Made by a program: the position numbers and the translations under genes. The notes under the pieces are model-generated. The model ran no database searches and had not been told where the DNA came from. It saw nothing but the letters and a program-made list of their open reading frames with translations. From assembly GCA_963930645.1 (NCBI GenBank), contig OZ005649.1, positions 43,530,275-43,594,274 on the forward strand: a stretch of DNA of 64,000 bases, in the 5' to 3' direction. Source of the stretch: Salticus scenicus. Taxonomy: Eukaryota > Arthropoda > Arachnida > Araneae > Salticidae. This document shows positions 54,812 through 64,000 of the stretch, piece after piece; position 1 is the stretch's first letter, and the number at the start of each line of letters is the position of its first letter.

Positions 54812-55619
54812 TAAGGCTGTGCCGATTCATCTGTTCGGTTAATCGATCAACGCTTAGTCCCAATCAATTTTTTTAATGGAGTTAATCGGATCGATTAATT
54901 CGATTAATTCTATTAAAAGTTTCCAAATCCGATTAAAATTTTCAAACTACAAATTAAAGTAAAAATGTTGTTCTGCATACAAAATATTTTTTCACATGTT
55001 TTGCTAACAAACATTCTAAGAATCATCCATCAAATAATGAAAAAGCAAAATAAAAATAAATAAATAAATAAATAAATAAAAATAAAACCTCTCAAAAGAA
55101 GTTGATGTACTTTTGTTGATAGAAAAAAGGGGGAGGACAATTATTAAACAAAATGCCGCTTCATGTGCATGCTGGAGCAACACCACCTGTCTGTAGCCGT
55201 CTACAGAAAGTGTTGGCCAGGGTAATAGTATTCTCAGAAACAAGAAGCTTTCAAAAAATGGAAATGCTAAAGATTAAAAAAGAAAAAAAAAGGGGGGATT
55301 GAGATTCCCACTATTCCTCTGATGGGGGACTGTCAACAGAGTTTCACAGTATCTTCAAGCGTTTATTGTCTGTTCACAATTGCTGACAGTAACTATTGAA
55401 GTAGGAACAGAAAATAACATTCTGTATTCTAGTCCGAAGTGACAGAGTAGAACTAAAATATAAGAATTTGAGATTTTTATGATAATGATATGGAATTTTG
55501 AGAATTCATTTAAAAATAGTGACAATGACAAGCGAGATGGACAAGGCCTGCAAATATAAAACTAAAATATGCGTAAATTCATTTAATGTTTCTATCAAAA
55601 TGAATCGAAAAATTAATTT

Positions 55620-55656
<37 letters not shown>

Positions 55657-55784
55657 AATAAGTGAAAATATTTATGTAAAATTAACACATAAAGTCACCA
55701 ATTATTACTCTGAAAATTGATTTAAATTTCAGTCAATGAACTACGATTAACCCAGTTAAAACTCTAAATCGATTCCCACCCCTA
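54812..55784. mobile_element. hAT-type element, degraded
   Basis: A perfect 8-bp duplication TTCTTAAT (54,804-54,811, 55,785-55,792) flanks ends TAAGGCTGTGCCGATT and, as complement, TAGGGGTGGGAATCGATT, with further similarity at GTTAATCG. The interior includes poly-A and no intact transposase. On the minus strand near 55,150-55,200 the reading TDRWCCSSMHMKRHF is reminiscent of a BED finger, but this is uncertain. Confidence 0.72.
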
Positions 55785-55792
55785 TTCTTAAT

Positions 55793-56891
55793 GTATCGTA
55801 TCACATAAATCTTTTCGAAGTTAGAATAAAATTTAATTTGAAAAAAAAAAGTAACTTTTTTGTTTATTAACCAAAAAAATTTATGAAATTTGAAATGCAG
55901 GTTGGTCTTGTGGGGTACAGGCTGTATATTATATTTTAGTGTTCGTGAGAGAAAATTTTAAAAAAATTGAAAGCTGCAATTTTTAATCCCACTTCAAAAA
56001 CATATGACTTAATGTGAAGCAGATTTTTTTTTATTTCTCCTAACGGTTTCCATATAATCTTCTGCCGTTGCCACCTAAAATTCATACTTTAGTTAATTTT
56101 AAAAAATCTAATTGTCCGATCGATAAGCTGTTTAATCCATCGGATTCACAAAAATTTTCCCTTTCATTTGATACCTTATTTGTAACGATACAACTGATAT
56201 CTCTAATTTATTTTCTAATTTTTCTAATTTATTTTCCTCATTTTAAATAAATGTACGTTTTATTTATTTATTTATTTTATTTATTTATTTTTTTTTTTAA
56301 TTCTGTCGAAAAAAAAAATGTCAACAATTAAATTATGTTGAGATTCATAAACATACCGTAGTGAATGACAGTAAAAACATAAGAATTAGGGGAAAAGGCT
56401 GAAAATTCATAGAAACATGGGAAAAAGAGTCAAAATTTCAAAGAAAAAAGCATGGGATGAAAACAAAAAAACTCACAATGTCAAGTGTGGAAAAAATAAA
56501 ATCGGCTGATACCGGAAGGAATAAAAGGACAAAATTGATTAGAAAAAGTCATCGAGTGGCGAGAGGGAGTGTTGTGGCATTAAACCTATCGTCGAGGGTT
56601 AATGTATGTTCATAAAGTAAAAATTCGTATAAATATACAGAATAGGAACTATATTCAACAAATCGTTATGAAATTTAAAAAAAATATTTATAACTAGCAG
56701 GTCTATCCGGCCCTGATTGGGTTGAAGTAGTGTTTATAAAATTTTTGAATTGAAGAACAAAAAAACAAAAGTAAAAGGAAGTATAAGATGGATTTAAAAT
56801 TCAATTGAATTAAATTTGAAAAATATCCCAGCTTTATGACATTGTGACTGAATGTATTGAATAAATGAATTCCAGACTAACCTATGCGGTC
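55793..56891. other. No gene recognised
   Basis: AT-rich with a (TTTA)n stretch near 56,255-56,295. Confidence 0.4.
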
Positions 56892-56899
56892 GATAAAAC

Positions 56900-57210
56900 C
56901 ATAGCCTCCTAAACTAGATGCCTGTCGCGTGGCTCAGAAGCTTGAAAATGGTTGAAGCGGTAGACAGCGCCACCTGGTACAGCTTGCACGACTTTTTTAT
57001 TCAACGGCCACCAAAAATTTTTAAAAGTGGGATATGATATACATAAAAGGCGAATAGAATAGAAGAAATGTCGATTATGTATATCATATATCACTTCTTA
57101 AAATTATTGGTGACAGTTGAATAAAAAATCACACAATCTGTACCAGGTAGCGCTGTCTACTGTTGCCAAGTTTATGAGCCCCGCGACAGGCATCTACTTA
57201 AGGAGGCTGT
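56900..57210. mobile_element. Palindromic MITE with 8-bp duplication (hAT-type)
   Basis: GATAAAAC flanks both sides (56,892-56,899, 57,211-57,218). Left CATAGCCTCCTAAACTAGAT and right complement ACAGCCTCCTTAAGTAGATG continue as arms of ~140 bp (GCCTGTCGCG, GACAGCGC(C/T)ACCTGGTAC, TTTTTTATTCAAC). 311 bp, non-coding. Confidence 0.85.
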
Positions 57211-57218
57211 GATAAAAC

Positions 57219-58444
57219 ATGTTGACGGATCTATCCAACTTCAGTTAACAACAAGCCTTTACATAAGAAAGACTAACTTTTGGAGACGTTAAATTTTTTA
57301 TTTATGTATAGGTACTAAACATATTAATAAACAGAAGTTAGTTAGTTATATGACAGTTTGGGTTTTAGTATCAAAATTAATTAAACGTTAAAATTGCAAG
57401 AAAAATTTATGGAAAAAAAAGAACTCAGTAAAATGAATCATTACATGTATTATCTCTATAAAATCCTAATTATAAAAATTTGAACTCATTGTGAGAAAGT
57501 AAACAAATAAAACCACAAATAAAGAATTAATTTGAATAAATAAAACGTTTGCACGTTCATTTCTTTTTCTTTCTTTTTTTTTTTTCCCAACATAAAAAGA
57601 AATATATTTACTTACATGTAAATAATGAAATTTAAAAAAAAAAAAATCTTTTTTTTTTTTTTTTTTTAACGTGTAGTAAGTAAATACATTTTCTTTTATG
57701 TCTGAAAAAAAAAAAAAAAATGAATGTAAACTTACTTAATTATTGATATATTTTCGAGATCATTTTTTTTTTTTTAAAGTTATTTTAAAGTTAAAATGAA
57801 GTTTTTATTTATTTATTTTGAAGTAAATATCCGATTGGTTTAAAAATACGGCGTCAGCTAGATTTTGTCCTGATTAATATGTGCATCAATTTTCGTAGCG
57901 AATTGTAAAATGGTGTAGCCTTGCACAGCGAACTAAAAATCTGGACAGATACAATGACAAACTTTCGGCTTTATATATAGATATAAATATGTAGATAGTA
58001 ATAGTCAATCCGAAAAAAAAAAAAAAAAAAAAAAAATGCATATTCCCCCGAAAAAGTACTGTCCAGGAGGAACTAGATTTTTAATATGGGTATTTTTCAA
58101 AAGAATTTTTCTCATCGATGTCTTTAAAATAAGTGGTTGAACTATAGATCTTCCATAATTTGAAACAAAATCATCATTTATTTTTCCATTAAAATGAGGC
58201 CTAAAAAAGGCATTTCTATAGCTGTTATAAAATTGACATTCTTTCGACATGTAGCATTACACTATTCTGACAGGAAAATCGTCTGCATTCATCATGGAAA
58301 ATAATTTTAATAGATAATGATTTTAACAAATAATTTTCGCAACATGAATTTGTGTAGGAAAACATAAAATAAAGTTTTGTGATAGCCACAACAGTTTAGT
58401 TTTTGAAAAAGCTACTGAAAAATTATATAAAGTTGTCTTTTTTT
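57219..58444. other. No gene recognised; short hairpin near 57.6 kb
   Basis: AAAAGAAATATATTTACTTAC near 57,594 and GTAAGTAAATACATTTTCTTTT near 57,676 are inverted and could be a small degraded MITE. Part of 58,245-58,385 matches the repeat at 1354. Confidence 0.4.
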
Positions 58445-58775
58445 AATGTTCGTCTACGTTGTCAGACAAATATGTTCAAACTTTCAACCTTATTCATGTT
58501 TATTCTTACTGACATTTTCATGTAAGTAATTTGCGTTTCACCTCATTATGTCTAAAAATACATATCTGTCAACCAGCTTGAATAAACTTTTGACAGATTA
58601 TTAAAATGTTTACTAGGTTTATGTTAAATAAACTTACTTACTCCTTTTACAGAATTACGAAACTTAGAAGCGTAAAAATTATTCAGATATTTCATTTTTC
58701 TAAGGGATAAATGTTGAAATTACATGTCATTTCAAAGAAATGGATGCAAAAGTTTTTCGAACTTCATTAAAATAC
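58445..58775. repeat. ~330-bp direct repeat, copy 1
   Basis: Diverged copy of 63,620-63,945. Shared text includes AGACAGATTATTAAAATG/GACAGATTATTAAAATG, TAGAATTACGAAA and CAAAAGTTTTTC. The LTR retrotransposon lies between the copies. Confidence 0.75.
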
Positions 58776-58777
58776 AT

Positions 58778-58809
<32 letters not shown>

Positions 58810-58813
<4 letters not shown>

Positions 58814-59279
58814 GGATGGCACACTTTTGTAGGCGTTAAACAAAAACTAATACTTATTTACTAATTATAAATTTAATAAAAGATTAAATTGTAGTTTACA
58901 TATATACAGGAATGCTAATAAGCATTATCGAATGTTACTTTGGTAATGTCCGTCGAAGTAGTTGCACCCGTCTAGTGTGCACGCTTCGTCGAAAACTCAA
59001 AAGAAAACAAGTCATCGAATACAGTTATTACGTTCCGTCTGAACATCCCGTCGAAAACTGAATGTCGTTCCTTCAGCGCTCTCTTAGCAGGCGCGCGTTC
59101 CGGAAAGACGTCATTCACGTCATGAGCACGTATTTCCTCTCAAGCGCTGGCGCTCCGTCACATGATCAGCAAACAGAAACTAAACTGCCTTGGATTTCAG
59201 GAACGGCAAAGAGAAATCAAATAGCTAGGGTTCTGAGTCATGGGAAAGCCAAGTAAGGGGAGAGAAACAGGATACTTCA
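58810..59279 (-). repeat. 3' LTR (470 bp)
   Basis: By eye identical to 62,701-63,170 at constant offset 3891. On the minus strand it holds TGACGTGAATGACGTC (CRE-like), an initiator-like ATTCAGTTTT (59,053-59,062) and AGTAAATAAG near its end. Identity implies recent insertion. Confidence 0.92.
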
Positions 59280-59419
59280 CTCGGCCATCCTTCCTCGACT
59301 GGACCTCCAGGCGATCACACTGAAAAGATACAAAAAAAAAACAAACAAACACAAAAGCAACACAAAATAATAACATAAATATTTACAAATTTTTACAAAT
59401 CTTCAAAAATTTTTGTTTT
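59280..59419 (-). other. 3' untranslated segment with splice-acceptor-like site
   Basis: On the minus strand a T-rich tract ends in TATCTTTTCAG (AG at 59,321-59,320), followed by a GA-rich run (GAGGAAGGATGGCCGAG) just before the LTR that may be the polypurine tract. Confidence 0.45.
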
Positions 59420-62149
59420 TTAAGTTATTCCCCATTTGAGGAATTCAGCTTTTGCAGATGTGTAATAGGAGCCTTCATGGCATCCATTTCTAACTTTTTC
59501 ATCAATATTATCATTTTTAATTTTTACAGTCGTACAGTTACAAAAGTACATCAGTTTTGGTTTTACGGCAACTTGGTCGCTTAGTTCACCAGTTTTTGGT
59601 GGTTGTTTACTCAACTTGCATTTCAATCTATTTTTCTTTCTGACTCTAGAAAGTTGTTTTTTATCATGTGCACTTAAATCTTTACTTTGGGGTTCAAAAT
59701 TATTTTGGGACTCGAACTCGAGACCCTCCAATCGATCATTTTCAGTCTTAATGCCTTTTAAGGCCTCTGTTGCATCAAGTTCAGTCGAAAAGTCTATAAT
59801 GGCAGTCTTATATGTAGGAAAAACTTCTAATTTTATTTGTATAGCTTTGGGAAACAATATGGCTATTTCACCAATCGTGGTTTTCAGTGGAAGTGATGGA
59901 ATGAACAACTTTCCTAAATTGACACTGGCAGTCTCCTCTTTAGGCATATTCTGTCTTTTACACTCGATGGAATCTATCGTCGATGGCTTTTTTCTGGATT
60001 TCTTCCTTTTAAGGAGTTCGGAATTCTCGTCAACTTTTTCTTTTAATTTTTTCAACTCTTCGGCTAACTGTGAAATTTTTTCATGTAGGATTCGTTTTTC
60101 GTCTTTCTTTGAAGGAGTGTTTTCTTGATTTTGCGATTTCATTTGGGAAATGTTCATCTGATTTTGTTTCTTTCGTTGAGGCTCCACCTCTTCCTCACTG
60201 TCATCATCTTCACTATTATCGTCCTTTAAAACCATTTTCTTACCGTCATCACTTTCGTCATCGTCATTACTTTCACTTACATCTTTTTTGGAAGATTCTA
60301 ATGATTTTTTGAACATAACAGCTTGAGGGGTTTTGTTTTTACACTTTTCAACACTATTTAATGTTTTATTTATTTCTGGGGATTTCTCAGAAATTTTACT
60401 TTCAATGTTAATGGGGGCGTCAACAGCAATATTTGTTTTAACTTCATTTTGATATTTATCTATTGGAAGAACTGTTACTAAATTTACCTCGAGGGAACTA
60501 GATTTGTTTTTCATAAAAATACCATTTTCATTTATTATCGTCTCACCCACCATCAGTACATTCAACCCGATGATTACGTCATATGGTATTACGTCATTGT
60601 TTACAACATACACATTAGTTTTACTTTCAAAATTATCAACTTTAAGATTGGCGTCGAATGAGCCTAACGGCTTTATTGAACTTTTCCCGATCCCCTTCAA
60701 AATAGTACTCATAGTATTTAATTTTTTTACATTTAATTTGTCAAAAGAACTTTTACGCAACAATGTTGCTTCACTTCCTGTATCAATAATTCCAATAAAA
60801 TTTACATCATTTACTTGTATAATTTTACTCATATTTTGATTTACATTAATACACAGTGCATCAACTTCTGGTTTTGAACCTGGACACTCCGAACTTTTAT
60901 GCCCGTACTGCTTACACGTAAAACACTTAAGGCCTTTGGCCTTTTGAGGGCAATCTCTAGATAAGTGATTTTTTTCACCACAATTATAACACAATTTATT
61001 ATTTACTTCATTTTTAGGACCAAATTTTTCATATACATTATAGGCTGCGTGCTTCGGTTTTACATTATAATCTACTTTATTAAATCTGAATTTATTTTTC
61101 TCATTATCTTTTTTATATATTTCATTTAACTTAATTTTATCTTTAAATTCACGAATATTTTTTGCACCATAAAGAATTAGTTTGTTTTCACTTTTGTCAT
61201 TTATTCCTTGGATCACGTAATGCATTAACGCGGCATCTTCAATGTGCCCGTTTTTTGCTAGTTCGCGCATTTTAAAGAAATACTCTATAACTGTTTCATT
61301 TGGCTTCATTTTCTTTTTACACAAAATTTCGTGTAAGGAGGCAGAATTTATTTCGATCTTGAATTCTTCGATTAATGCATTTTTTAACTTTTTATAATTT
61401 AGTAATCCTTTTTCGGATTTTACAAATAACAGAGCATTTCCGCTCAAAGACCTTTTACAGAAAATTATTTTTTGTAATTCGTTTAGGTTAAACATTTCAG
61501 CTAACTCTTCAAATTCATTTAAGAATTCAATTATGTTCTCATGCGGCTCGCCGCTAAATTTTAACATAGAATTTTCAAAATCATTGAAAGAAATTGCACC
61601 AAGTGATCCATTATTCACATTATTACTATAATTTATACTTTTTTTACCCTTATTATGATCATCAATAACATTGTCACTATCATTATAATAATCATAACAT
61701 TTATTTTTACTGATATGGCATTGCACAGAGGAGTCAGTTTTTTCAATATCATTATCGCCACTACTTTCGGATTCACTGTTCGATTCGTTTTCCGAATCTT
61801 CCTCATCTGAATTGTTCTCGGAACATTCTTGTTTCAACAACTCCGTGTCACACAAATGTAACAATAATCTATCTCTTAGTTCATTTTTGCTCCCATCAAA
61901 AGGGACATTTAATACATTACTAATAGTAATCAATTCATTTAATGAAAAATTTTTATCAATTATCTTTTGCTTTTCAAGGTATTTTTCGTCGCCTATAGCG
62001 AAAGTGAATCCTTGAAACTTTCTTATTCTGCATCTGTTCTTACGATCGCCGATCTCATCGAATAAAAACCGATGCAGAATTTTAATTTTATTATAGTTCT
62101 CTATCTTCAGTGCATTGCCGATTTTAGGAATATCCCCTAGAGATACCAT
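59420..62149 (-). CDS. Gag-protease fusion with DEK-like N-terminus and RRM C-terminus
   Basis: An intact 909-residue ORF. Residues ~4-105 resemble the pseudo-SAP/SAP region of the chromatin protein DEK (LGDIPKI, ILHRFLF, FQGFTF, then NELITISNVLNVP...ELRDRLLLHL). Acidic Ser/Glu tract at 108-140. Retrotransposon Gag at ~185-345. Two CCHC knuckles: C387/C390/H395/C400 and C409/C412/H417/C422. Aspartic protease with DTG at 456-458 and a flap/IGLN block at 522-532. After that, where reverse transcriptase is expected, come an acidic tract (627-655), a coiled coil (683-716), a KRKKSRKK basic patch, and an RRM-like fold at ~746-813 (LFIPSLP as RNP2, YKTAIIDF as RNP1), closest in style to nucleolin. 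Another basic stretch (829-848) and an unidentified tail follow. No frameshift or stop. DEK and nucleolin assignments are from memory and unsearched. Confidence 0.9.
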   Translation of the reverse strand: MVSLGDIPKIGNALKIENYNKIKILHRFLFDEIGDRKNRCRIRKFQGFTFAIGDEKYLEKQKIIDKNFSLNELITISNVLNVPFDGSKNELRDRLLLHLCDTELLKQECSENNSDEEDSENESNSESESSGDNDIEKTDSSVQCHISKNKCYDYYNDSDNVIDDHNKGKKSINYSNNVNNGSLGAISFNDFENSMLKFSGEPHENIIEFLNEFEELAEMFNLNELQKIIFCKRSLSGNALLFVKSEKGLLNYKKLKNALIEEFKIEINSASLHEILCKKKMKPNETVIEYFFKMRELAKNGHIEDAALMHYVIQGINDKSENKLILYGAKNIREFKDKIKLNEIYKKDNEKNKFRFNKVDYNVKPKHAAYNVYEKFGPKNEVNNKLCYNCGEKNHLSRDCPQKAKGLKCFTCKQYGHKSSECPGSKPEVDALCINVNQNMSKIIQVNDVNFIGIIDTGSEATLLRKSSFDKLNVKKLNTMSTILKGIGKSSIKPLGSFDANLKVDNFESKTNVYVVNNDVIPYDVIIGLNVLMVGETIINENGIFMKNKSSSLEVNLVTVLPIDKYQNEVKTNIAVDAPINIESKISEKSPEINKTLNSVEKCKNKTPQAVMFKKSLESSKKDVSESNDDDESDDGKKMVLKDDNSEDDDSEEEVEPQRKKQNQMNISQMKSQNQENTPSKKDEKRILHEKISQLAEELKKLKEKVDENSELLKRKKSRKKPSTIDSIECKRQNMPKEETASVNLGKLFIPSLPLKTTIGEIAILFPKAIQIKLEVFPTYKTAIIDFSTELDATEALKGIKTENDRLEGLEFESQNNFEPQSKDLSAHDKKQLSRVRKKNRLKCKLSKQPPKTGELSDQVAVKPKLMYFCNCTTVKIKNDNIDEKVRNGCHEGSYYTSAKAEFLKWGIT

Positions 62150-62700
62150 TTTATAAGAAGATAAAGTGTACGTACCTTAGAAGACTAGAAACAGCTGTTG
62201 TTTTTAATCCTTAAAACCCTCGTTGATCCGTGGTTATATCACAGAATTCGCAGATCCTTCGTTGCTTAAGTTTAAGCTGATTTCACAGGTGTAAACATTT
62301 CTGTTGATCACGAAGTATTATCACACACAGTTGTAGTCGGCACTCATTTGTAAAAACACACACAACTAGTTGAATCATGGTTTAAGAATAAAAAAGTTCA
62401 GTTCGACAAATGTTTATACAGTTTATATTTTAAACACAGTTCAGTTTATAAACTTATTTTTATCAGTCCAGACGCATCATCATTTTTAGGAATACAGTTC
62501 GCAAAAAAAGTTTATAGTTTGTTCAATCAAATTTTAAGTTAAATTAAACTAAAAATTAACGTTCAATCACACTTTCTTTATCTTAAAATTCGCGTTCTAT
62601 CCAAAATTTAAATTAAAATTAAAATTCGCGTTCTATCCGTTCATGAAGTAGATTTTATTCTTTATCCAGTAGATTTTATTCTTTATCCCACTTCTGAACT
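62150..62700 (-). other. 5' leader of the LTR element
   Basis: 551 bp between the 5' LTR and the ORF. Contains tandem duplicates (AGAATAAAATCTAC twice; GATAGAACGCGAATTTTAA twice). A donor-like CTAAG|GTACGT lies at 62,176/62,175, 27 bp before the ATG. Confidence 0.5.
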
Positions 62701-63170
62701 TGTGGGATGGCACACTTTTGTAGGCGTTAAACAAAAACTAATACTTATTTACTAATTATAAATTTAATAAAAGATTAAATTGTAGTTTACATATATACAG
62801 GAATGCTAATAAGCATTATCGAATGTTACTTTGGTAATGTCCGTCGAAGTAGTTGCACCCGTCTAGTGTGCACGCTTCGTCGAAAACTCAAAAGAAAACA
62901 AGTCATCGAATACAGTTATTACGTTCCGTCTGAACATCCCGTCGAAAACTGAATGTCGTTCCTTCAGCGCTCTCTTAGCAGGCGCGCGTTCCGGAAAGAC
63001 GTCATTCACGTCATGAGCACGTATTTCCTCTCAAGCGCTGGCGCTCCGTCACATGATCAGCAAACAGAAACTAAACTGCCTTGGATTTCAGGAACGGCAA
63101 AGAGAAATCAAATAGCTAGGGTTCTGAGTCATGGGAAAGCCAAGTAAGGGGAGAGAAACAGGATACTTCA
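62701..63170 (-). repeat. 5' LTR (470 bp)
   Basis: Starts TGTGGGATGGCACAC and ends ACAGGATACTTCA on the plus strand. No difference from the other LTR was seen by eye. Confidence 0.92.
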
Positions 63171-63619
63171 TATATATATATAGGAAATACAGTTTTATGT
63201 AATGACTGAGTTATCCTATGGAAATTTTTTTTAATGTATACAAAAAAAAAAAAAAAAAAAAAAAAAAAAAGCGATAAACCAATTTTGTAACACTACTAGA
63301 AAAATTCATTTATATAACATCCAGAATAAGCAAATTATAAGCATGTGATATTACTGAGTTGTCGAATTTCGTAAATTTATTACAAACATGTGAGAAAATT
63401 TTCATTACATTAAGAATGGAGAAACAATAGCATAATTTAAAATTACACTTTTCCTATATGTCCTGAAAGGTTTAATTTTCTGTCCTTTACATAAGTTTTA
63501 AAAAATTCTCTTGGTAATCATTTACCGATCAATCATTTCTAATTATGATTATAAATCATATATAAAAAACTGTATAAGGATGTATTGACCCAATAGAACA
63601 TCAGAATTATATTTTACTT
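63171..63619. other. Flank of the LTR element, no gene
   Basis: Begins with the (AT)n target tract; A run near 63,242-63,270; otherwise unremarkable. Confidence 0.4.
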
Positions 63620-63945
63620 TATATTAGTCTATGTTGCCAAACAAAATATGCAAATTTCCAACCTCATTCATATTATTTCTTACTGACATGTTCATATAAG
63701 TGAATAATTTGTGTTTCATCTCAATCCAGTTTTTAAAAAATGAAAATCTGTCGACGCGAATAAACTTTAGACAGATTATTAAAATGCTTATAAGCTTTAT
63801 GCTAAATAAATATACTTACTACTGTTATAGAATTACGAAAGTTAGAAGCGTAAAATTATTCAAGTATTTCGTTTTTTCTTGAGAAAATTTTTAAAACTTC
63901 ATGTCATTTTAAGGAAATATATGCAAAAGTTTTTCAAACTTCGTT
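63620..63945. repeat. ~330-bp direct repeat, copy 2
   Basis: Diverged copy of 58,445-58,775, same orientation. A T run follows at 63,954-63,968. Confidence 0.75.
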
Positions 63946-64000
63946 AAAATACTTTTTTTTTTTTTTTTGTAGCGGATAGAGTTTAAGTATAATCATTTAG

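Larger units (their letters stand above)
58810..63170 (-). mobile_element. Young non-autonomous LTR retrotransposon
   Basis: Two 470-bp LTRs bound a 4361-bp element inserted in an (AT)n tract (apparent 4-bp TATA duplication, ambiguous there). Oriented on the minus strand: LTR 63,170-62,701, a 551-bp leader, one ORF, a ~140-bp 3' region, LTR 59,279-58,810. LTRs start TG and end CA. There is no room for reverse transcriptase, RNase H or integrase, so movement needs enzymes from elsewhere. Gag plus protease and two CCHC boxes indicate a Gypsy-like ancestor. The sequence after the 5' LTR (AGTTCAGAAGTGGGATAAAG) should hold the primer site, but I cannot match it to a tRNA. Confidence 0.92.

Noticed and set aside
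59616..60839. Plus-strand frames of 170, 80 and 111 codons in the LTR element
   Set aside because: Antisense to the intact 909-residue ORF; Phe/Leu-rich shadows.
62680..62700. Named tRNA primer-binding site for the LTR element
   Set aside because: AGTTCAGAAGTGGGATAAAG follows the LTR directly but matches no tRNA 3' end I can recall, and the usual TGG start is absent; not assigned.
1..64000. CRISPR arrays, operons, ribosome binding sites, riboswitches
   Set aside because: The window is eukaryotic repeat-rich DNA. Tandem arrays here have long units without spacer structure.

Overview
The window is AT-rich eukaryotic DNA with long poly-A/T runs, microsatellites and a dense, nested set of transposable elements. 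No bacterial features are present. The mixture (mariner, Tc3, pogo, PIF-, hAT- and piggyBac-type elements, tRNA-derived SINEs, a Polinton-type element, spliced-gene signals) fits an arthropod, and a spider or other chelicerate is plausible; that placement is inference. The only host coding sequence I can support is one candidate last exon near 6.5 kb. Everything else with coding capacity belongs to mobile elements.

0-12 kb: a pogo-like MITE (1.6-2.3 kb), a decayed Tc3-type transposase (4.9-5.8 kb), the candidate last exon (6.49-6.62 kb), a SINE, then two tandem copies (8.41-12.05 kb) of an unidentified ~1.04-kb sequence. Each tandem copy was later hit by different insertions: a hAT-type element carrying a nested Tc1-type MITE, a tRNA-Ser/Leu-like SINE and a TTA-flanked MITE in copy A; a TTAA-flanked fold-back MITE and a second inverted-repeat insert in copy B. 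The other copy supplies the empty site in most cases.

12.2-29.0 kb: the main find. A 16.8-kb element is almost entirely one palindrome. Its arms are 7.37 kb (left) and 9.36 kb (right, including a later 1.98-kb insertion), with a 61-bp spacer. The ends are 5'-AGTAGTGTAA and its complement, and a 6-bp duplication (CACTAT) flanks it. These are the termini and target duplication of Polinton/Maverick elements, but there is no polymerase, integrase, protease, ATPase or capsid gene. Each arm carries two paralogous C2H2 zinc-finger genes read towards the centre, with matching TATA+Inr promoters, a 116-bp satellite, and a frameshifted gene relic beside the centre. The two copies of each protein are identical.

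29-58 kb: repeats and non-autonomous DNA transposons. These include six copies of one ~214-bp Tc1-type palindromic MITE, a mariner pseudogene lacking its third catalytic Asp, a 3.1-kb fold-back element with a central ~120-bp minisatellite, a 1.5-kb palindromic TA-flanked element, hAT-type elements with 8-bp duplications, and a dispersed repeat containing ~180-bp tandem units.

58.8-63.2 kb: a young LTR retrotransposon on the minus strand with two 470-bp LTRs that look identical and one intact 909-residue ORF. The ORF is Gag, two CCHC knuckles and an aspartic protease, with no reverse transcriptase or integrase. Its N-terminus resembles the DEK chromatin protein (pseudo-SAP region), and its C-terminus has an acidic tract, a coiled coil and a nucleolin-like RRM. 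It therefore looks like a non-autonomous element carrying two captured host chromatin/nucleolar modules.
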